64,000 nt of DNA from Diploscapter coronatus (GCA_964036155.1 OZ038422.1:65185201-65249200), one strand, 5' to 3'. Numbered from the stretch's first letter, positions 1 through 14,868 are shown. Made by a program: numbers and translations. Notes: generated by a model from the sequence alone, not told the origin.

Positions 1-3000
1 GGAGGAATTATCGCGTAGGCCTGTGGGTTCTCCGGCGAATGAGTCGCAGAGGCGCGGGTCCGGAAACGGGGCGAGGAGGCTGAAAATGATTTTGATAAAA
101 TTCCCCCAAATTAAACATACGAATATATTGTAGCTGGTCAAATTGGATTTTTTTTAGATTATCAAAGCTAGTTAGCATGTCGATTCTCAAAGATAATTGT
201 TTTGGAAAGGAAAATTCCGTAGGGCTTCATATTTTTGCTTGAAATTTAGGACTATCGATGAAAAATGCCTACCCTGATAATAGTCAAGTGGGTCATAATC
301 AGCTCTCGACTTGAAACTGTCGACATCATCCATAAGGGGACCATCAGCAGTGGAGTCCTGAAAAATCTCATGCTTTTTCATTTCCAAATAAAAAAGTTTC
401 AGAAATTCCATATAAAAATTGAAGGTTTAGAATTTCAAATCGAACATGCCATCGTTTTATTTTTTATCCAATGAAAGTCCATGTTTCAGAAGTTTCATAT
501 AAGAATTAGAGCAAGAACATTCTGATAAGTTGCCATCTGTTGTTTCATTACAAAGATATTAGTTTTTTCTTGTGAACCAATAAAAATTGCCGCACCTTAT
601 CAACGACTCTCAGCTCGACGCGCATGTTTTCCGACTCACAAAGTCCCCTTGATTTCGAGTTCAGACCTTCAGGCGAGCCCTTGGACGTGGCTAAAATATA
701 AACTTTATAGGTTCAAAAATTTGAGAAATAATATTTTATCTACGTTTCTCAATTTATATTTTAGTATAAGAAATATATCAATGATAAAATTTTCATTATC
801 AAAATATAGGAAACAAACATCTGATAAGGTAATAAAAAAGTCGCTTACTGATATAGAAATATCGCTCTCCGGGAAAGAAGACGGGCCCATCGGGGAGGGG
901 GTTGATTTGTCGAATGCCAAAGCTGGCAGTTTTCGCTTCGCCCTGCGTCATCTCGTCGCACCGCAGTATTTCTTGAGACTGCGTCTCTAGCAGACAATCC
1001 CCAAAAGCCAAATCGCCGACCTGAACAAGTTGAAAAATTGAACTATATTTATTCTTCGCTTTTTCTTGAAAAAGATGTTACTTGAAAGTTTTGAGTTTGG
1101 AAAATGCATGTCATACGTTTCACAACGCTAACAAATGAAATGGAACTGTATCGCGCACTAGCGTTGTTGTCGTCATATGTATACAGTGTAAATCATACTT
1201 TGTGAAAAAGTATGCTTCAAAAAATGTTAGCTCAAGTTTAATAATTCAATGAATCATTCTGTGAGTATTCCTCGAAAGGTGATAATTCGAAAAAAGTAAA
1301 ACAATTCTCAAATTTAGAAGCAGGAAATTCATTTATTTCAAAAAAAAAAAATACCGTACCTTGTAAACAATGAAAACATCTCCGTCCTTGTCCGAGACAT
1401 CCCTCTTCGGACAGACGAACCGAATCTGGTCGCCAATTTGGGCCGTGATTTGTGGGATCGTGTGCATGTGGAAGCTGGAAAAATTTAGGTAATTTTTAAA
1501 AATTTGAAAATTCATTGATTTTTAACAAATTTTCGGTTTTCTCATAACTTCATCTTCTCGGCAAAAAAGATAAATTTCTCTGATTTTATTCACTTCTACA
1601 GAAATTTATAGGATCTTGAAATTTTTCTATGTTATTTTCTTCATTTGCAAAATGTTTCGCCATGTTTTCGTAGAGGAAATCGCATTATTCTATTATTCTG
1701 CGCTAATTTTCCAAAGATACCCCCTCGCATTACGTAAGCCTTCAAGCGCGAAGGGCGCCTGTACAAAAGCCGCACACAAGAAACTCCTCTCCATTAAATC
1801 TCTGGGTTTTTTTTTTCTTTTCCTCTCGAAAATCCATACTATTCTCGTTCTTTTTCTTTTTCCCTCGAAAAATCTTTCATTATTTCATCCCTTCCTTTTC
1901 CGGTCACTGGATTTGCCGCCCAAGTCTTTTAGTCATAGTATAAGGAATCTGAGCCTCTAATTACCGCCACAATGAAAAGACATCATGTTATTTAGGGGGG
2001 GATATATGACAGGTCAAAAGCTGACTCGTGTAATCCGGATTAAATATCTCATGGCTTATCCAGTGAAATTGAAAATTCAATTATATCAGGTTGTTTTCTT
2101 AGACTACGCTAAATCCTTGCATTACGTATCTTATGAAATACCAAAAAATCATACTGGAAATTTGCCCTAAATTATAAAATTGAAAAATTGAAGCCCACCC
2201 TCAAATGGAAATAAAACTAAGGTTCGTAAATTTAGAATTTCAGTTTGATATTTTACATCGGTATTGCTCAAAATCATCACGAAAAGATGTGTTATCCCAG
2301 AATTTGCGGTATTCTCCACTAATTAACTCCAGGTCAAAAGCTTACCTAGTCTCTAATATCACAAATCCACCTTAATCCGGATATAATGAACCTCCAGAAT
2401 TAGCCTACCTTACAGCCAACTAAAAATGAAAAACCATGAACTTCTATTTTGAGTTTCTAATTAAAGGGTCCTGTATTTTAGATTTTAGTCGATGTAGAAT
2501 CACATACAGTCCCTTGTTTATGATGTACGAAGGACTAACTCGTCGACCTCATAAATCAAGCCCTCTCGGCTCTAAAATTTCCCCTCGAAGAGAGATTTTC
2601 CGAAGATAAGAATTCCCCTCTTTTCTGTCGTTCAAGGGGATAAGTATGTGGCGCCAAATTTATGAGTGATTCAGTCGGAATTGACAAGACGGGGCTATTG
2701 ATATACTCTACGAAACTAACCTTATCTAATGGATAAAGATAGGGATATTTTATCAGTAAAAAGTCACTTTTATTCGCTCAAAATTCATAGAAATAAAACC
2801 TAAAAATGAAGTTGGTCTTCACAAAAATTCGAAATTTCTTTAAAAATATCATCTTCTTTACTAAATTCTAATCCAATCAACTCAATCACCGAAATCATCC
2901 CCTATTCTCCCATGATTAATGCATCCCCCATCATAATGCCTTCTTTGTCAAAGGAGTCGCCGCTAGGTGGATTTTATAGCCCCCTGCTTTTATTCTTATC

Positions 3001-6000
3001 TCTTCGCCTACCGCACATTAGCAACTTGGTACGGTCGATTGGAAAACGGCTAGAATAAAGCGGTTAATGACCCTGTATGGAATGGAACTTAGTGGATGAC
3101 ATAAGGAGGATTTTTGAGATCTCATTATACAGGTTTTAGTTATATATGAAGTTCATAATATCAAAAATTTAGAAAAAAAAAATCCCTAGATTTTAAAATC
3201 GAGATTTCCAGAATTTTGCTAGATCTCAGGATAAACCCAATAATCGTTCATTACGGATTCATTTCCTTCATTTTTGCCTATAGTTATGCTAATGAAGGTC
3301 AAACATTTGCCTTCATCTATGTCTATCGCTGACGGTTTTGTCGCGAAATTAATGTTCGTGCCGACAAAAACCGATGAATACAATAGGAGAAAATGAGAAG
3401 AAAAGACGAAATTAGGTGAGATTTCACCAGATGGTACTGTAATGGTTTATTATCATTACAGTAACCTCTTTTCCTGATTTTATAATTTTGTGCGCAAATC
3501 AGACTTGAATTAATATAGGTAAAAATAAGTCGAAGTTATCATTTTGTTGAAGCCTAAAGAGAGTTTTCAGGAAAGTCCTAAATTTTTCCTTTTATATATA
3601 ATTTCATAATGTAAATTTTTCAATAATAATCTTCAGAATTGAGAATTTCAAATTTTCGAGGTATTGTATATTTTCAGAAAAGTTATTCTTTATCGTATCC
3701 TCATTCAATTGAAAGCTCTCCATTTACCCAAAGTCCAGTTCCAGCTGAGTAAAGACAGTACCAATCGCTCGCTTACCTAACAAAGCTCTCGCCCTTTGGC
3801 AGGTGACAAATGAGCCATTCAGCCTGCTCGTTCATAATTAACCTCAACACATTTGACCCCTGCCCATTTTTGGACATAAAATCAAGCAAACAGAGCTGTG
3901 TGAGGTGAACCTAGAATTAATCTATTCAAAGAATAGGTATTAGGCAATTGGTCAAAACAAAAAGGATATACAAATAGTGCTTTTATGGAATTTTCGGATA
4001 AAATCTACAGAAAAATGTCATTTTTGATGCAAATTTTACACCATTTCCCTGCATCTTTCAGGAAAATGAAATTTTCGGCTTTTCTAATTGAAAACTTGGA
4101 AAATTTTAATTGAGTTTATCCCCGTCCTCATAATATGCGTATTTAATGGATACCACCGACGATTATTTGAGTTCTCCTAAGAGCGAATAAATAATGCGGT
4201 GGTGACACTGAATATAACAGCCGGTTTTGGACTTTCTCTCTCTAGACTATATCGATTTCCCAATACTATTTCTCAGAGTCAAAGGAAATTTCTTGTATTT
4301 GTCACCAGAAGGCTCAAAATTGTAGTCTTTAGAAAGACTAAAAGATTTTTAGGGATAAAAAAAGTGAGGAATAGTGTGAATTTTCGAGAGAGGAAAAGAT
4401 ATTCTTTGTTTATCCGAACCGTTCCGAACAAAAGAATCGTTGTAAACATAGAACAGACACGGTTTACTCTGCGTCTTTACCCATATATCTTACCATACAA
4501 AGGCATTTTATGGCATTTTTGGGAATAGGCGAAAAAAATAGAAAAATCGAATTTTTAGAAGAAAGAATTTGATTTCCCCTCAAAAATCTACTTTGAAGTC
4601 TCCTAAAATGAGCAATTTTACTTCTCTAAAACCAATTCATTTTGCATAATGGCATTTCTAACGAGAATCAGAATTATAGATAGATTCTCTCTGCCGAAGG
4701 CCAGCCGGTTTTCAAAAACTACTTTTCTGTTTCTCTCTCAAAATTCAGTGATATTTCGCCAAATGACAATGAATACATCAAAAGTTAGATGGAGGGAGAG
4801 TAAGCAAGAAGTAGCTATTCTTCGTCTCTTAGCCGTTTTCTTGTAAATTTCAAGGTGAATTTGAGAACCGATGATTTAGTATTCATTTTTAGGAGCTGCG
4901 AGAAAATTTAGATTGTTCACTTTTTCAAAATTTCGAAAAGAAAAATCTGAATCTACCATATGCTAAAGCGTAGAGGAATAAATCGTTTTTGATGCTGCAC
5001 AGCAAATCTGACAGGAAAAAACTATTTGCTAAAATTATTTAAAAGAATTTGCATGAAAATTTCCTAAAACCATAAATTTATCCCTTTCCGATTTCAAGGT
5101 GAGGTCTCTATTCTCAATGATTTAGTGTGCAAATAATTTCCGAAGACGACACTCTGTGCGTATTTCATGCTCGGTCGCTAAAATCACTCGTAAATCTTCG
5201 CATTAGAGCACGAAATACGCGTCGAGGCTAACTACACCTCGAAAAACGCCTGCTGTATGAAGAAAATCAAGATGTCAGAGCGAATCATAATTTTCGACTC
5301 ATAGATTTTTGAATGAATTTAGATTTCAAGGAGAGTTTGGAGATCCCTTAAAAATTAGAAATCTCCCTTTTCTAATATTTTTTCAGAAAAGTTTATTTTT
5401 ATGGGATTTTCCGAATCTTCTAAATCTCCTAAATTTTCTCATTATGCCCAAAAGTGAGCCTTCGGAATAACATAAATGGTGCGCGTTAATTCGTTATTCT
5501 CCTTGTAACTTTTTCAATTCAACCGTTTTTTTTGCAAAAAAAAAGTGCAAAATGTCCAAAACAATATCACTTGACTATGAATGACGACTTTTTATTTATT
5601 TCACATTAGTAAATGACCTTGGCTTAGTAATTTTGTCGAAAAGTCCCTTGACTAAAAATGAGTTTCTTGAGATTTCATATATTCCAGCCGAGATGCTATT
5701 TCTATCTTTTAACATGGGTTAGAGAAAAGGGATTTTAGAGATTTAGGCAGTCAGAGAAAGCTCATCTTCCAGTATTCAAGGAGAAGCTCATAAAAGGAAT
5801 GCCTTCTTTTCTTGTTTCTTTATTTCTCTTCTTTCTCTATTTTCTTCTTTCTAGAAATTCAATGCTATTTCTCATTTTATTTCTTATTTCTCTCATTTTC
5901 CATACTACTTCTCCGGCTTCCTTCGTGGTCTCTCATTTCGTTCATTTCCTTCCAAATGAACGTTGCTCGAATTCCTCAAGATTCAACTAGAAGGAGTAAA

Positions 6001-9000
6001 ATTACTCAAGCCCACTGAATCGTAAGAAATCACACATGTTCAGAAGACGAAATTGCAGCAGATATGGAAAATCTGTTCAAAGGCGAAATCTTAGTAGGGA
6101 ATAGTAAAGCCTAACATGCAAGACTCAATTTTATATCGAAGTCGTATCAAACTTAAATTTATAAAAGATCTTTGAGCCAAAAATTTAGGGCCAATTTAAT
6201 TCTCAAAATTTTCCAAATTGAAATTTCATACCATTTTGAAATATTCATCAATCAACTTTTCCTGTCAAAAGTTTAACTCATTTCCAGTATTGGAATAGTT
6301 TTTTGTACAAAAATATAGCACGTAATCTAAGTTATCCCAATACCCAGATAAACTCTAAAAATGCCGATAAAAACTTAGCCCCCTGTCGTATATCATGTCC
6401 TTTCCCTTTCATTATCGACCTTTCATTCTTCTTTTTTACCCGTCTTGTTTTATTTATCATCATGGTCAGATATTGTTGTGCAAACATATCTGGGTCCCTG
6501 TGGGAGAGAAAACAATAAAAATGATAAAATTGATAACAGTAGATAAAAAGAGGCTCCTGTTCTTTTTTAATCTGACCGACACAGAAATCAAAACATGGAT
6601 TTTCGCGCAAAAATGCTAAAAATCTGAAATTTTTAGAAATTTCATTTTTTTTCTGTGGATTTTTAGGACTGAAAAACGTTCAGCATAATATTTCCTGCTT
6701 CAAAGCATAAGCTTTGTGTAATTCTTTAAACTTATAAAAATCAAGTTTTTATGTCAAATTTCATTGAAAGCCCCTAAAAATCTTTTCAAAGCGTTTTATC
6801 GCTGAAAAAATCTCGATTTACCAAACCATGTGCAGTTTTTCTGTACTGAATCACCAAAATACTGACTTCAAATGAGAGGAAGATCTAGATGTTTCTCCTG
6901 ATAAAATTCAGTTCTTCTCATTTTCTCCCCAAGAAAAACTAATTCTCTCAAGAAAGTAAGAATTACATGTCATTTTTCTTCATTTTCGATGCAAAAGTAA
7001 TTCATCATTTTTCTTGCTCAAGAAGTATTTGGCATTAAAGCTCCTTTCCTTATCCCAAGTGCGTAAAACGTGCCCAAACGCTAATCCAGCTAATATCGAA
7101 GGTTTATGCAAGTGTCCAAGAAAATTAGCCAAATCTAAAGTCCATTTTAGGAAATTGCTACCGTATCGAAATTAGAATTTTCCAAAATTCCCCATAAATG
7201 AAGAAATTTTTCAAATTTCCAGGCTCATTTTACTTTTTGCCGCTTTAAATAGCCCGAAAACCGGAGCTTTATTCAATTATTTTGCCGCGAGTTGGGTTGG
7301 AAAATGAACTGGCCATTTAGAGCTCGAAGAAAAAAGATAATGACTTTTCCAATCGTGGAAACAGCAATTATTTCAGTTTCAAATTTACAATGTCGTATTT
7401 GATCGGCTTTAATTTACTATGTTTTAGTACATGTATGGATATTTTCGCCATAAAGGGTCACTTTCTTGCGTCATATTTATCCAAGTTTGCACCGGAAAGT
7501 GGCCTATCAGAGTCAAATCCCTCTACTTGAGTAGGGAAAACATAGCGGGGATATATGAAATCTCGGATATTCAAATATATCCTAACCTGTTTTCTCGGTC
7601 TATACTTTACAATGGGGCTAGAAAAAATAAGGAATCGCACCTACTTTTATCCACACTAAGCATGTGTTGCGCAATAGTAAGGTGTGAAGTTAGTGATCGG
7701 AAAAGAAGCAGAGAAAGTAGAGATAAAAGAAACGTAAGAGAGTAAAAAGAGCGAAAGTGCAACGTAGTTTATCAACGAGCCTGACTAAATTAATCACACA
7801 ATGTCTTCATTTTCATCCTGGCGGTGGGAAAATAAATCTTTATCCGGAATTTTTGTAAACCCCGAAAATTTGAGGTTATTTCGAAGAAAAAGGCACGAAA
7901 AATTCCCCAAATCTTTACCTCTCTTCAGAGAAAAATCTAACCCCATCATATCTAAAAAAAATCCAGTCTTTTTTCAAAAGTTGCAAAGTTCTGCTATTTT
8001 GTGCTATCCCTGTGGATTTCATATATTCGCTCGAAAGATAAAGAGATACGACAAATCCCGTCCCTGCTCCCCGTATTTGTGAGGTTGATTTCTACTGACA
8101 GCTCTCGTCAAAAACAGATTTGGCCCTAATTTGGCAGTCAGATTGAGAGAAAAGAGGGGATCAACTCAGATATACCATATCCGAAGATTATCTCTAAAAT
8201 CTCGATTTCTTGCACAATATGGATACTTATCTATAGCTTGATTGGATAATAGTTATATCATGACTGGTTAGAAAATGCAAGAAACTTAGGATGTATATAA
8301 TTTTTCTTTAAATCAATTAGTGAATTCAGATATGGTATATCTGAAGTCTTATGTTACTAAAATGGGCGAAAGATCGTAAAGTTTACCGCAAAAATTGAAT
8401 CTTCTGAATTCTTTTAAAAAAAAGTTTAGTCCAAGAAAAATCTAAATTTTCTAGAATATTTTATCAAAAAGTCCCCTTATCTTCATTTTCATAACTTGCT
8501 CCCCAAAATGTATGCGCCCTGACACGTACCTAGAGTATCCAGAAGATACAAATTTTCACACATTCACTTCTCTTCTTTTTCTCCTCTCGTTTTCCATACT
8601 ATTTCTCCTTCGCTCTTTATTCCCACAATTCTACCTCATTTGTCCGATATCCGAGGCTATCCTAGAGCTCCTTAATCCCTATAGGAGAAATATCATGGAA
8701 AAAATAAGAGAAAGAGAAAGAAAAAGAAATAGTAAGGAAATTTTAGAGAATGAAGAAGAAAATGACCAAAAAAGTAATTTCTCACTTACTCTTCTAGGTG
8801 ATAGAGTCAGTTTCTCAGTCCAAAAGTCTGCTATTTTCACAAGTAATTATTTGCAACAACAAAATATCGCAAAATAGTGCTAATCTTGGCGCTAGCGGCT
8901 ATTTTAGATAACAAAAATGATTTTAAAAAATTAAATTACTTTGAAAATCCAGAATTTATGCAGAAATTCCAAATTTCTTGCCCTAACTGTTTACCAGAGC

Positions 9001-12000
9001 CAAATTGCCATCTCAGATCCAACGATAAAGCCCCATCTTAACAATTCTATTTCCTGCGCCTTATTAATTTCTGGCGGTTTCCTGTTTATTTGAGTTGCAG
9101 TCTTTGAAGTCGCCCCTAGAAAAGAGAAATAGTACGACAATTTGAGAGGAAGTTAGGCAGTGGAAGAAATTAGAATAAGAAACAGTCTAAGCTTTATCGC
9201 AAATAATATTTCTCACTTTCTCTTTTCTCTCCAAATCCTATACTATTTCTTATTCTCTATCTTTTGTTCTCACTCAAGTTAAGGCTATTTTCTGCCAACC
9301 GTTTATTTCACAACAAAGAGTGGGTACTTTTGGGCCACACTACTATAGGGAAAAGAATAAACAAAAATTCTACCCCCGGAAAAAGTTTCAAGTATCAGGC
9401 CAAAGACAATAAGAAACCATATCCAAATACGGCTTACACCATGTCAAGAACCACTCCACCAATAGGATAATACCACTCGAAAAGAACCACTAACTTTTGG
9501 TATGTGTACCAAAAAATTTGGATCGGAAAACTAGGCACCAAAAATTAGGATTATTGAATAAAAATGTCAAATATCTTCGATTTCAATTATCGAAAATCAA
9601 ATATTCTTTTTTCCTAATTAAAATCCCCCATTCTTGGCCCAGATTTTGCAAATTCAATTACGTTGTCCAAACATTTTTTTGCAATTCGTAAAATCATGTC
9701 AAATCTGGTGCTCTATTTTTCAAATTGGCTCCTATTTTACCCCTGAGATTGGGCCTTATTTGGTATGTATAGTGGTTGTTTCTTTCCTGTGTCAAGCTCG
9801 TGCAATTTGATATTAGTTGTAGTCGAAAGAGAACAAAAAGAGTAAATGTGCTCGTTTTACAGCTGTAATTTCCGAAAACAACGTCGCAGGTAATGTTTGT
9901 CTAACATTCCGTATTTCCGGATAGCATGTTTTATGGGCCACGCACGCTTTCACAAGCAATTAGCTAAGGACGCAGGTCAACATGACAACAAGGCGAAGAG
10001 ACGACCAGAGGCAGGGGGATAAAATTTATCCTAGTCTATTTTCCTTGTCCATTCTTAATCATAGAATATTCAGTTCATTTACTACAACAAGAGACTTGAG
10101 CTATAGTAAATCCCCTCCGAAGATATGAATCAGACGGTTCATTAACGCGCGAAATGCGGAGTGAACGAGAGTGATTAGACCGGGATTTACAAGGAATATG
10201 AGAAGATAATGAAGGCAGATAAAGATAATCCTTGAGTGAAGCTGTCAACAAGAGATGAGATAATTAGGAGAGGGTTTGAGAAAAACGAGAAATCTTCTTC
10301 CATTATACTATTTCTCACCTGATAAAGTATGGAAAAATCAAGACGTCTAGGGTAATTTTTTGAAATGATTTTTTGCGAAATTCTCTACTTTTCCCTATTA
10401 ATTTCGGAACGCCCCGAGCACTTTCTTGCCACGGATTTCGGGCGATTAGTCTAAGTGGCTAAGTGGTTTGGCTTTCGCATCGCACAAATGGTCAGTCAGA
10501 GTCAGTGAGAGTAAGTATGTCCTCGGTTCAAGTCTCATTACTTTGCATCCTTTTGCCTAAATTCTCTCACGCCTCGAGGCTCAATATTCTAATGAATGCA
10601 AATGGTCCGAGGAAAACGCTCTCTATAAAAGGAATTTCGAAATCCCTTGTCCTATGACAAAAGATACAATTTCAAAACCATCTGAAGTTCAAAACTTCTC
10701 ACGCTATGGTAAGACATAGGCCCAAAACAGGCTGATATCTCCGAATTATTCGTTTACCTCTATCCTCTTTGTTTTCCATTGACTAATGACCATTGTATGG
10801 TGTTGAACAGAAAAAGGCGAAACATAGAAAATCTGCCTCCTTTTATCGCATTTTCGCACTTTTCTTTGACTATTTTTCTTTCCTTCTTCCATTTTCAATT
10901 ATCTCTAATTCGGACTGTTTCAAGTCAAAGAAGTGAGTTTTTCGATGAAATCTCAAAGGCGATTTGCCGACAAACAGAACAAAATCGTTGTGCACAGCTG
11001 CGTCGAAATTCACGACAAAATTAAATACAGTACCCGGAAAATTCGAGAAAAGTACCAAATATACAACTTTTTGGTAAAAATAGCTTTTTTTACCAAAACT
11101 GAAAGAAATCCAGAAAAAAAACCTTGAAGTACCGAAAATGGGTACTTGACACCTCTTCATACCATTTCCGGTTACCATTATCATATTCGTTAGTACCATC
11201 CCTGATTTACAACCCTCTTCAAAACTCCTCTTCATTCCCCCGAATATTTCCGCTTTTTCACCCCGGGACTGTTCCATATGGTCGCTGTCTTTCTCTGCAA
11301 ATCTCATACTATTTTTCCTCCTTCTTTTTCCTTTTGTCTCTCAAAATCTCATACTACTTCCTTTTTCCCTATATCTTTTCAGAGCTGTCAGCTTGCATAA
11401 TCCGCTACCAAATCATTCCAAAAACGAAATAGTATTCAAATTTTAGAGAGAAAAAGAAAGATATTACAGACAGACGGATTTCTCTAATCTCTCTTCAGAA
11501 TCCCGCGCTATTTCTTCGCTTTCTGCTTCTCTAGCTCATAAATCCGTCTGATATCTCGCTCAAAGCAACAGAGGAGGTCTAGATTTCCTTTCACTTACTT
11601 CATTAATATAATTCATGGCTTTTTCTGAGTGCGGAAAAATAGCCCTCTTCGCATATGCTATGGAGAGGATACATAAATCCAGGATATATGGGATCTCCTC
11701 TAGTCAAAAGTTGAAAAAAATGAAGTTCCGACCTCGAAAATTTTTCGATAATGTCAAAATTCAATTTTTTAGTCTGAATTTAGATTTTCGAAATTTAACT
11801 TTTCTATACCGAGTAAAAATTCACCTAATTAGGCGTCTATTTACAAGAATTCTTCGGCGCAAAATAAGCGGGCTCATTAATTTGCTCTCAAGAAGAAAAC
11901 AGAAAATATCTTCGATCTTTTGAGATATAGCCGTTTTTTATCCATGCATATCTGAGATCCCCAGCACTTTTTCGCAGATATCAGAATCGGGACATAAGTT

Positions 12001-14805
12001 ATCCTAGCCTGTTTTAAAGAGCTATGTTTTAGCATTGGGTGATTTTTTGACGACTTTGCAGAAATGATCCAGTTTTGCATTCTTGAATGAGCTCCAAATG
12101 AAGTGTATGGAGAAGCTTCTTATAATCAACACTTGGGGTTTGAGAAACAGAAAGGGAGGAAATATCATGGGAAAATAAGAGGGAAAAGAAATAGAGAAAG
12201 AGAAGTACTATAGAAAAGTGAGATAGAAAGATGCTCTCTCCATAAACATTTTCTCGCGCATTTACAATATTGCATCTCAAGCTCGCCTTTACATACAAAT
12301 CGAATCATGTTATTGCTCAAGATATATTCAAGATGCTAATAGAAAAAGTTGAAAGAATAAGATAACAAAAAGTAGAATGTTTTTATTTTTTTTTTGTAAA
12401 AGTTATATCAGGAAAAAGTAAGTTTTATTGTCTTTCTCAAAAATTGTTATTTTTCCTAACATAAAATATCTTTCTAGCAAAATATTTTGAAAAAAACCCA
12501 ATATTTTATCTCAACTCCTAATTAACTCGGACAAACCGTATGGCGCAGTCGGCAAGCTCTTTGATCAATTCCCTACAAAACAAATCGCCATCTGACCTCA
12601 TCAAATCGTCCAACATTTCACTACTTTCGCCCATTTTTGAACCGGTTAAATTAAAGTACGCACTTTCGAGTGCGAAATTAGCCTTGTTGGTAAGTCATTA
12701 GATTCATTAAGTTAGCCAGTAGTACCAGTAGTGATCAAGTTGGACCTCTCTTCAAACCTCGACTTTTACAAAACTCAAAAGGTCAGAGAATTTCCAAATT
12801 TGGCAAAAATCTAGTTTTCCCACCTAAAATTAGTCTAACAAGTCGGGCAATTACCCTCTAGACTATAGGGGACGCTCATTGTTACTAGTTTCGGGCAATT
12901 ATTCCATACCGAGATCGCTCAAGCAAGTGTTCTTTTTTATTAGATCCTAAGGCACTTGAACGGGGTATTGTAATCCATTCACATACATGGAAAAAGCGCA
13001 TATCATCACCATTTTGGTACCGGTTTCCCCTCGATTATGACCGATTTTTTACACATCGACTTTAGCCCCGATTGTGTTCCGTAAATTGTGCGATAATAGC
13101 CGTGAAACGCGTGTGTCGTTAGAGGGCGACCGGACTCGAGTAAAACCTAACTTTTCGAGGATATATCTGGATCAGATTCAGACAAAGATGGGGTTTCTTA
13201 TATCCGTTTCCCAGGGAATGAGGAATTTCATATATCCCCGAATGATTATTTCCGCTAGAGTGCGTATTAAACAGGCCATTTCTAGCCGGATACGATTTCA
13301 AAGTTTTCAAGTTAATACGATGTTATTTTTGGATAAAAAATAGTGCAATATCTCTAGCAGGTTTTTTCTCCGATCCTTTATCATATGATGGGGGGATTAT
13401 ACAAAGGAAGTATGGAATGCATTTTCTCATTTTCATTTTACGTTTACGTTTCATCTAGTAGTAAAGAGCGCTATTACGGGTTTCACTCGATCCATTTTCT
13501 CTTTTAGCTCTCAAAACCTTATGCTATTTCGATTTTATTATCTCTTCTCTTTAATCCTAGGAGCAGTTATCTTTTGGAATTGCTATTTAGCAGAAGCACA
13601 TGGGGGAGAAGCTCAAATTTAAACTCGGATAACAGACTTTGTTATTCTCATTGTTGTCTCGAAAAGATCACCGTTTATTCTTTCCTATCAAAAATTTGAG
13701 TTTATCGTTTGACCCAAATCATTCTTCAAAATCATAAGATGAACATTTTCAATTTCGTTTTACCGTGTGTGCTAAACAGTAAAAGGTTCATGGGAAAGAC
13801 CGTCGGGGTTTGTGAATTTTCTCGAATTCCCAGAATCGCTATGATAAAGCATAGGTGAATGGTCAGAAATACAGAGGAGCGGCTTGAAATGGCTTGGCAA
13901 AATGTCATGAAAGTGAATGGCTTTTACACTGCGAAACCCGTCTCGGTCGAGTTTGTTTTGGCTCGTGAATTTACACAAATTTTCTAAGTGAAAGAAATGG
14001 GCGATTTTGAAAAATGTTTTATCAGAGAAAAAGATTGGAGGTATTTTACAAGTTCATAGAATTTAAAGATGCCTATATTTTTCGGAAATTAATCGATTTG
14101 TCAAAAAATTCCTAGATATCTTTCCTTTTTGCCACCCAATGTCCTCAGTTACCATTGAATTGGAATAAATAGGGTTCAAGGCTACCTTTCTCTCCTACCT
14201 ATCAAAAACCCCTAACTCCTACTGTTATGCAAATATGCTGCCTAGCTCTCGAGCGCTAAAACCTATCTAGGGTCAGCTAAGCCTGGATCTGTAACCTATA
14301 ACCTATTCAAATTGTGGGTAAATCATGGTTTGATTATTACCAGCTCTCCTCTGTTTCTACTTGAATAATGAATGCTCATCATTTCTCGCCTATACAAGAG
14401 GGTCAACTATTGAATAGAAAACGCGCATGTCCCCAGAAAATTAGGAAAAAGGCCTAATCTCCAATTAATTAGAATGAGAAAATAATTAATCGAAACAAAA
14501 ATAATTGAAAAAGGATCCTGGAAAGTTTACCCGTTTTGGGAGTGAAATAACATTGAAAACAATGAAAAGTGTATGAACTACCAAAATAAAAAAATAATAA
14601 AACTGAAAATTCACTCACTTTAGAGCTAAAAATTAATAAAAAAAAGAAAAAGGGTAAACTTTCCAAAAATCCGAAAAAAAAAAAAAATTAAAAATTCGAC
14701 TCACAATGGGTTCGTTCGGTTCCAGTAGACGGTGTGCTCCACAGTCAATCCGCTGCAAACGTGGACCATCGTCAATCCGAGAAGCAGATTAAAAACCAAC
14801 GACAT
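1..14805 (-). CDS. efn: Ephrin, 3' end beyond the window
   Basis: Cell-surface ligand of Eph receptor tyrosine kinases. Six exons on the minus strand keep frame: 14805-14705, 1474-1360, 1020-849, 690-596, 357-273 and 79-<1. Exon 1 encodes a signal peptide (MSLVFNLLLGLTMVHVCSG) and then HTVYWNRTNP, the ephrin N-terminal signature. The ephrin domain continues with IGDQIRFVCPK, a Cys in GDCLL, a Cys in ILRCDE, PGERYFYITTSKGSPEGLN and GLCESENMRVELRV. This gives the four conserved cysteines of the fold. The tail (exons 5-6) is a Ser/Pro/Arg-rich stalk. The C-terminal attachment signal lies beyond the left edge, so GPI anchoring cannot be checked. C. elegans has four ephrins (VAB-2 and others); I cannot say which this matches. 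The start is the only Met before the signal peptide, and a 3' splice site lies 64 bases upstream of it. Family call is firm; the end is missing. Confidence 0.93.
5154..5224. repeat. Small inverted repeat in ephrin intron 1
   Basis: Arms of about 18 bases, TGTGCGTATTTCATGCTC near 5155 and GAGCACGAAATACGCGTC near 5206, can pair with two or three mismatches around a loop of about 33 bases. No function is apparent. Confidence 0.5.
10449..10545 (+). other. tRNA-like (A box/B box) element
   Basis: TGGCTAAGTGG at 10456-10466 fits the RNA polymerase III A box. GGTTCAAGTCT at 10525-10535 fits the B box, about 60 bases further on. The acceptor and T stems do not pair well around them, so this is not a functional tRNA. 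It looks like a decayed tRNA (long variable arm, Ser/Leu type) or the head of a tRNA-derived SINE. Confidence 0.35.
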
Positions 14806-14868
14806 TTCGCGAGAGTACGGTTTGTAGACAGCGAGCACACAGGCCGATCAGATTTCGAACATACGGAG

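Larger units (their letters stand above)
1475..14704 (-). other. 13.2-kb first intron of the ephrin gene
   Basis: On the minus strand the donor is CCATT|GTGAGT at 14704 and the acceptor TTTTTCCAG ends at 1475. Phase matches across the junction (TT + C makes Phe). No protein-coding gene was recognised inside on either strand. It holds many AT-rich stretches, at least ten copies of the dispersed ACTATTTC motif, a tRNA-like element near 10.5 kb, small hairpins (3432-3467, 5154-5224), and a recurring GGGGATATATGAAAT-like word (7547, 13226 inverted, related forms near 11680). Its length suggests it carries the gene's regulatory elements, which is inference. Confidence 0.85.
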
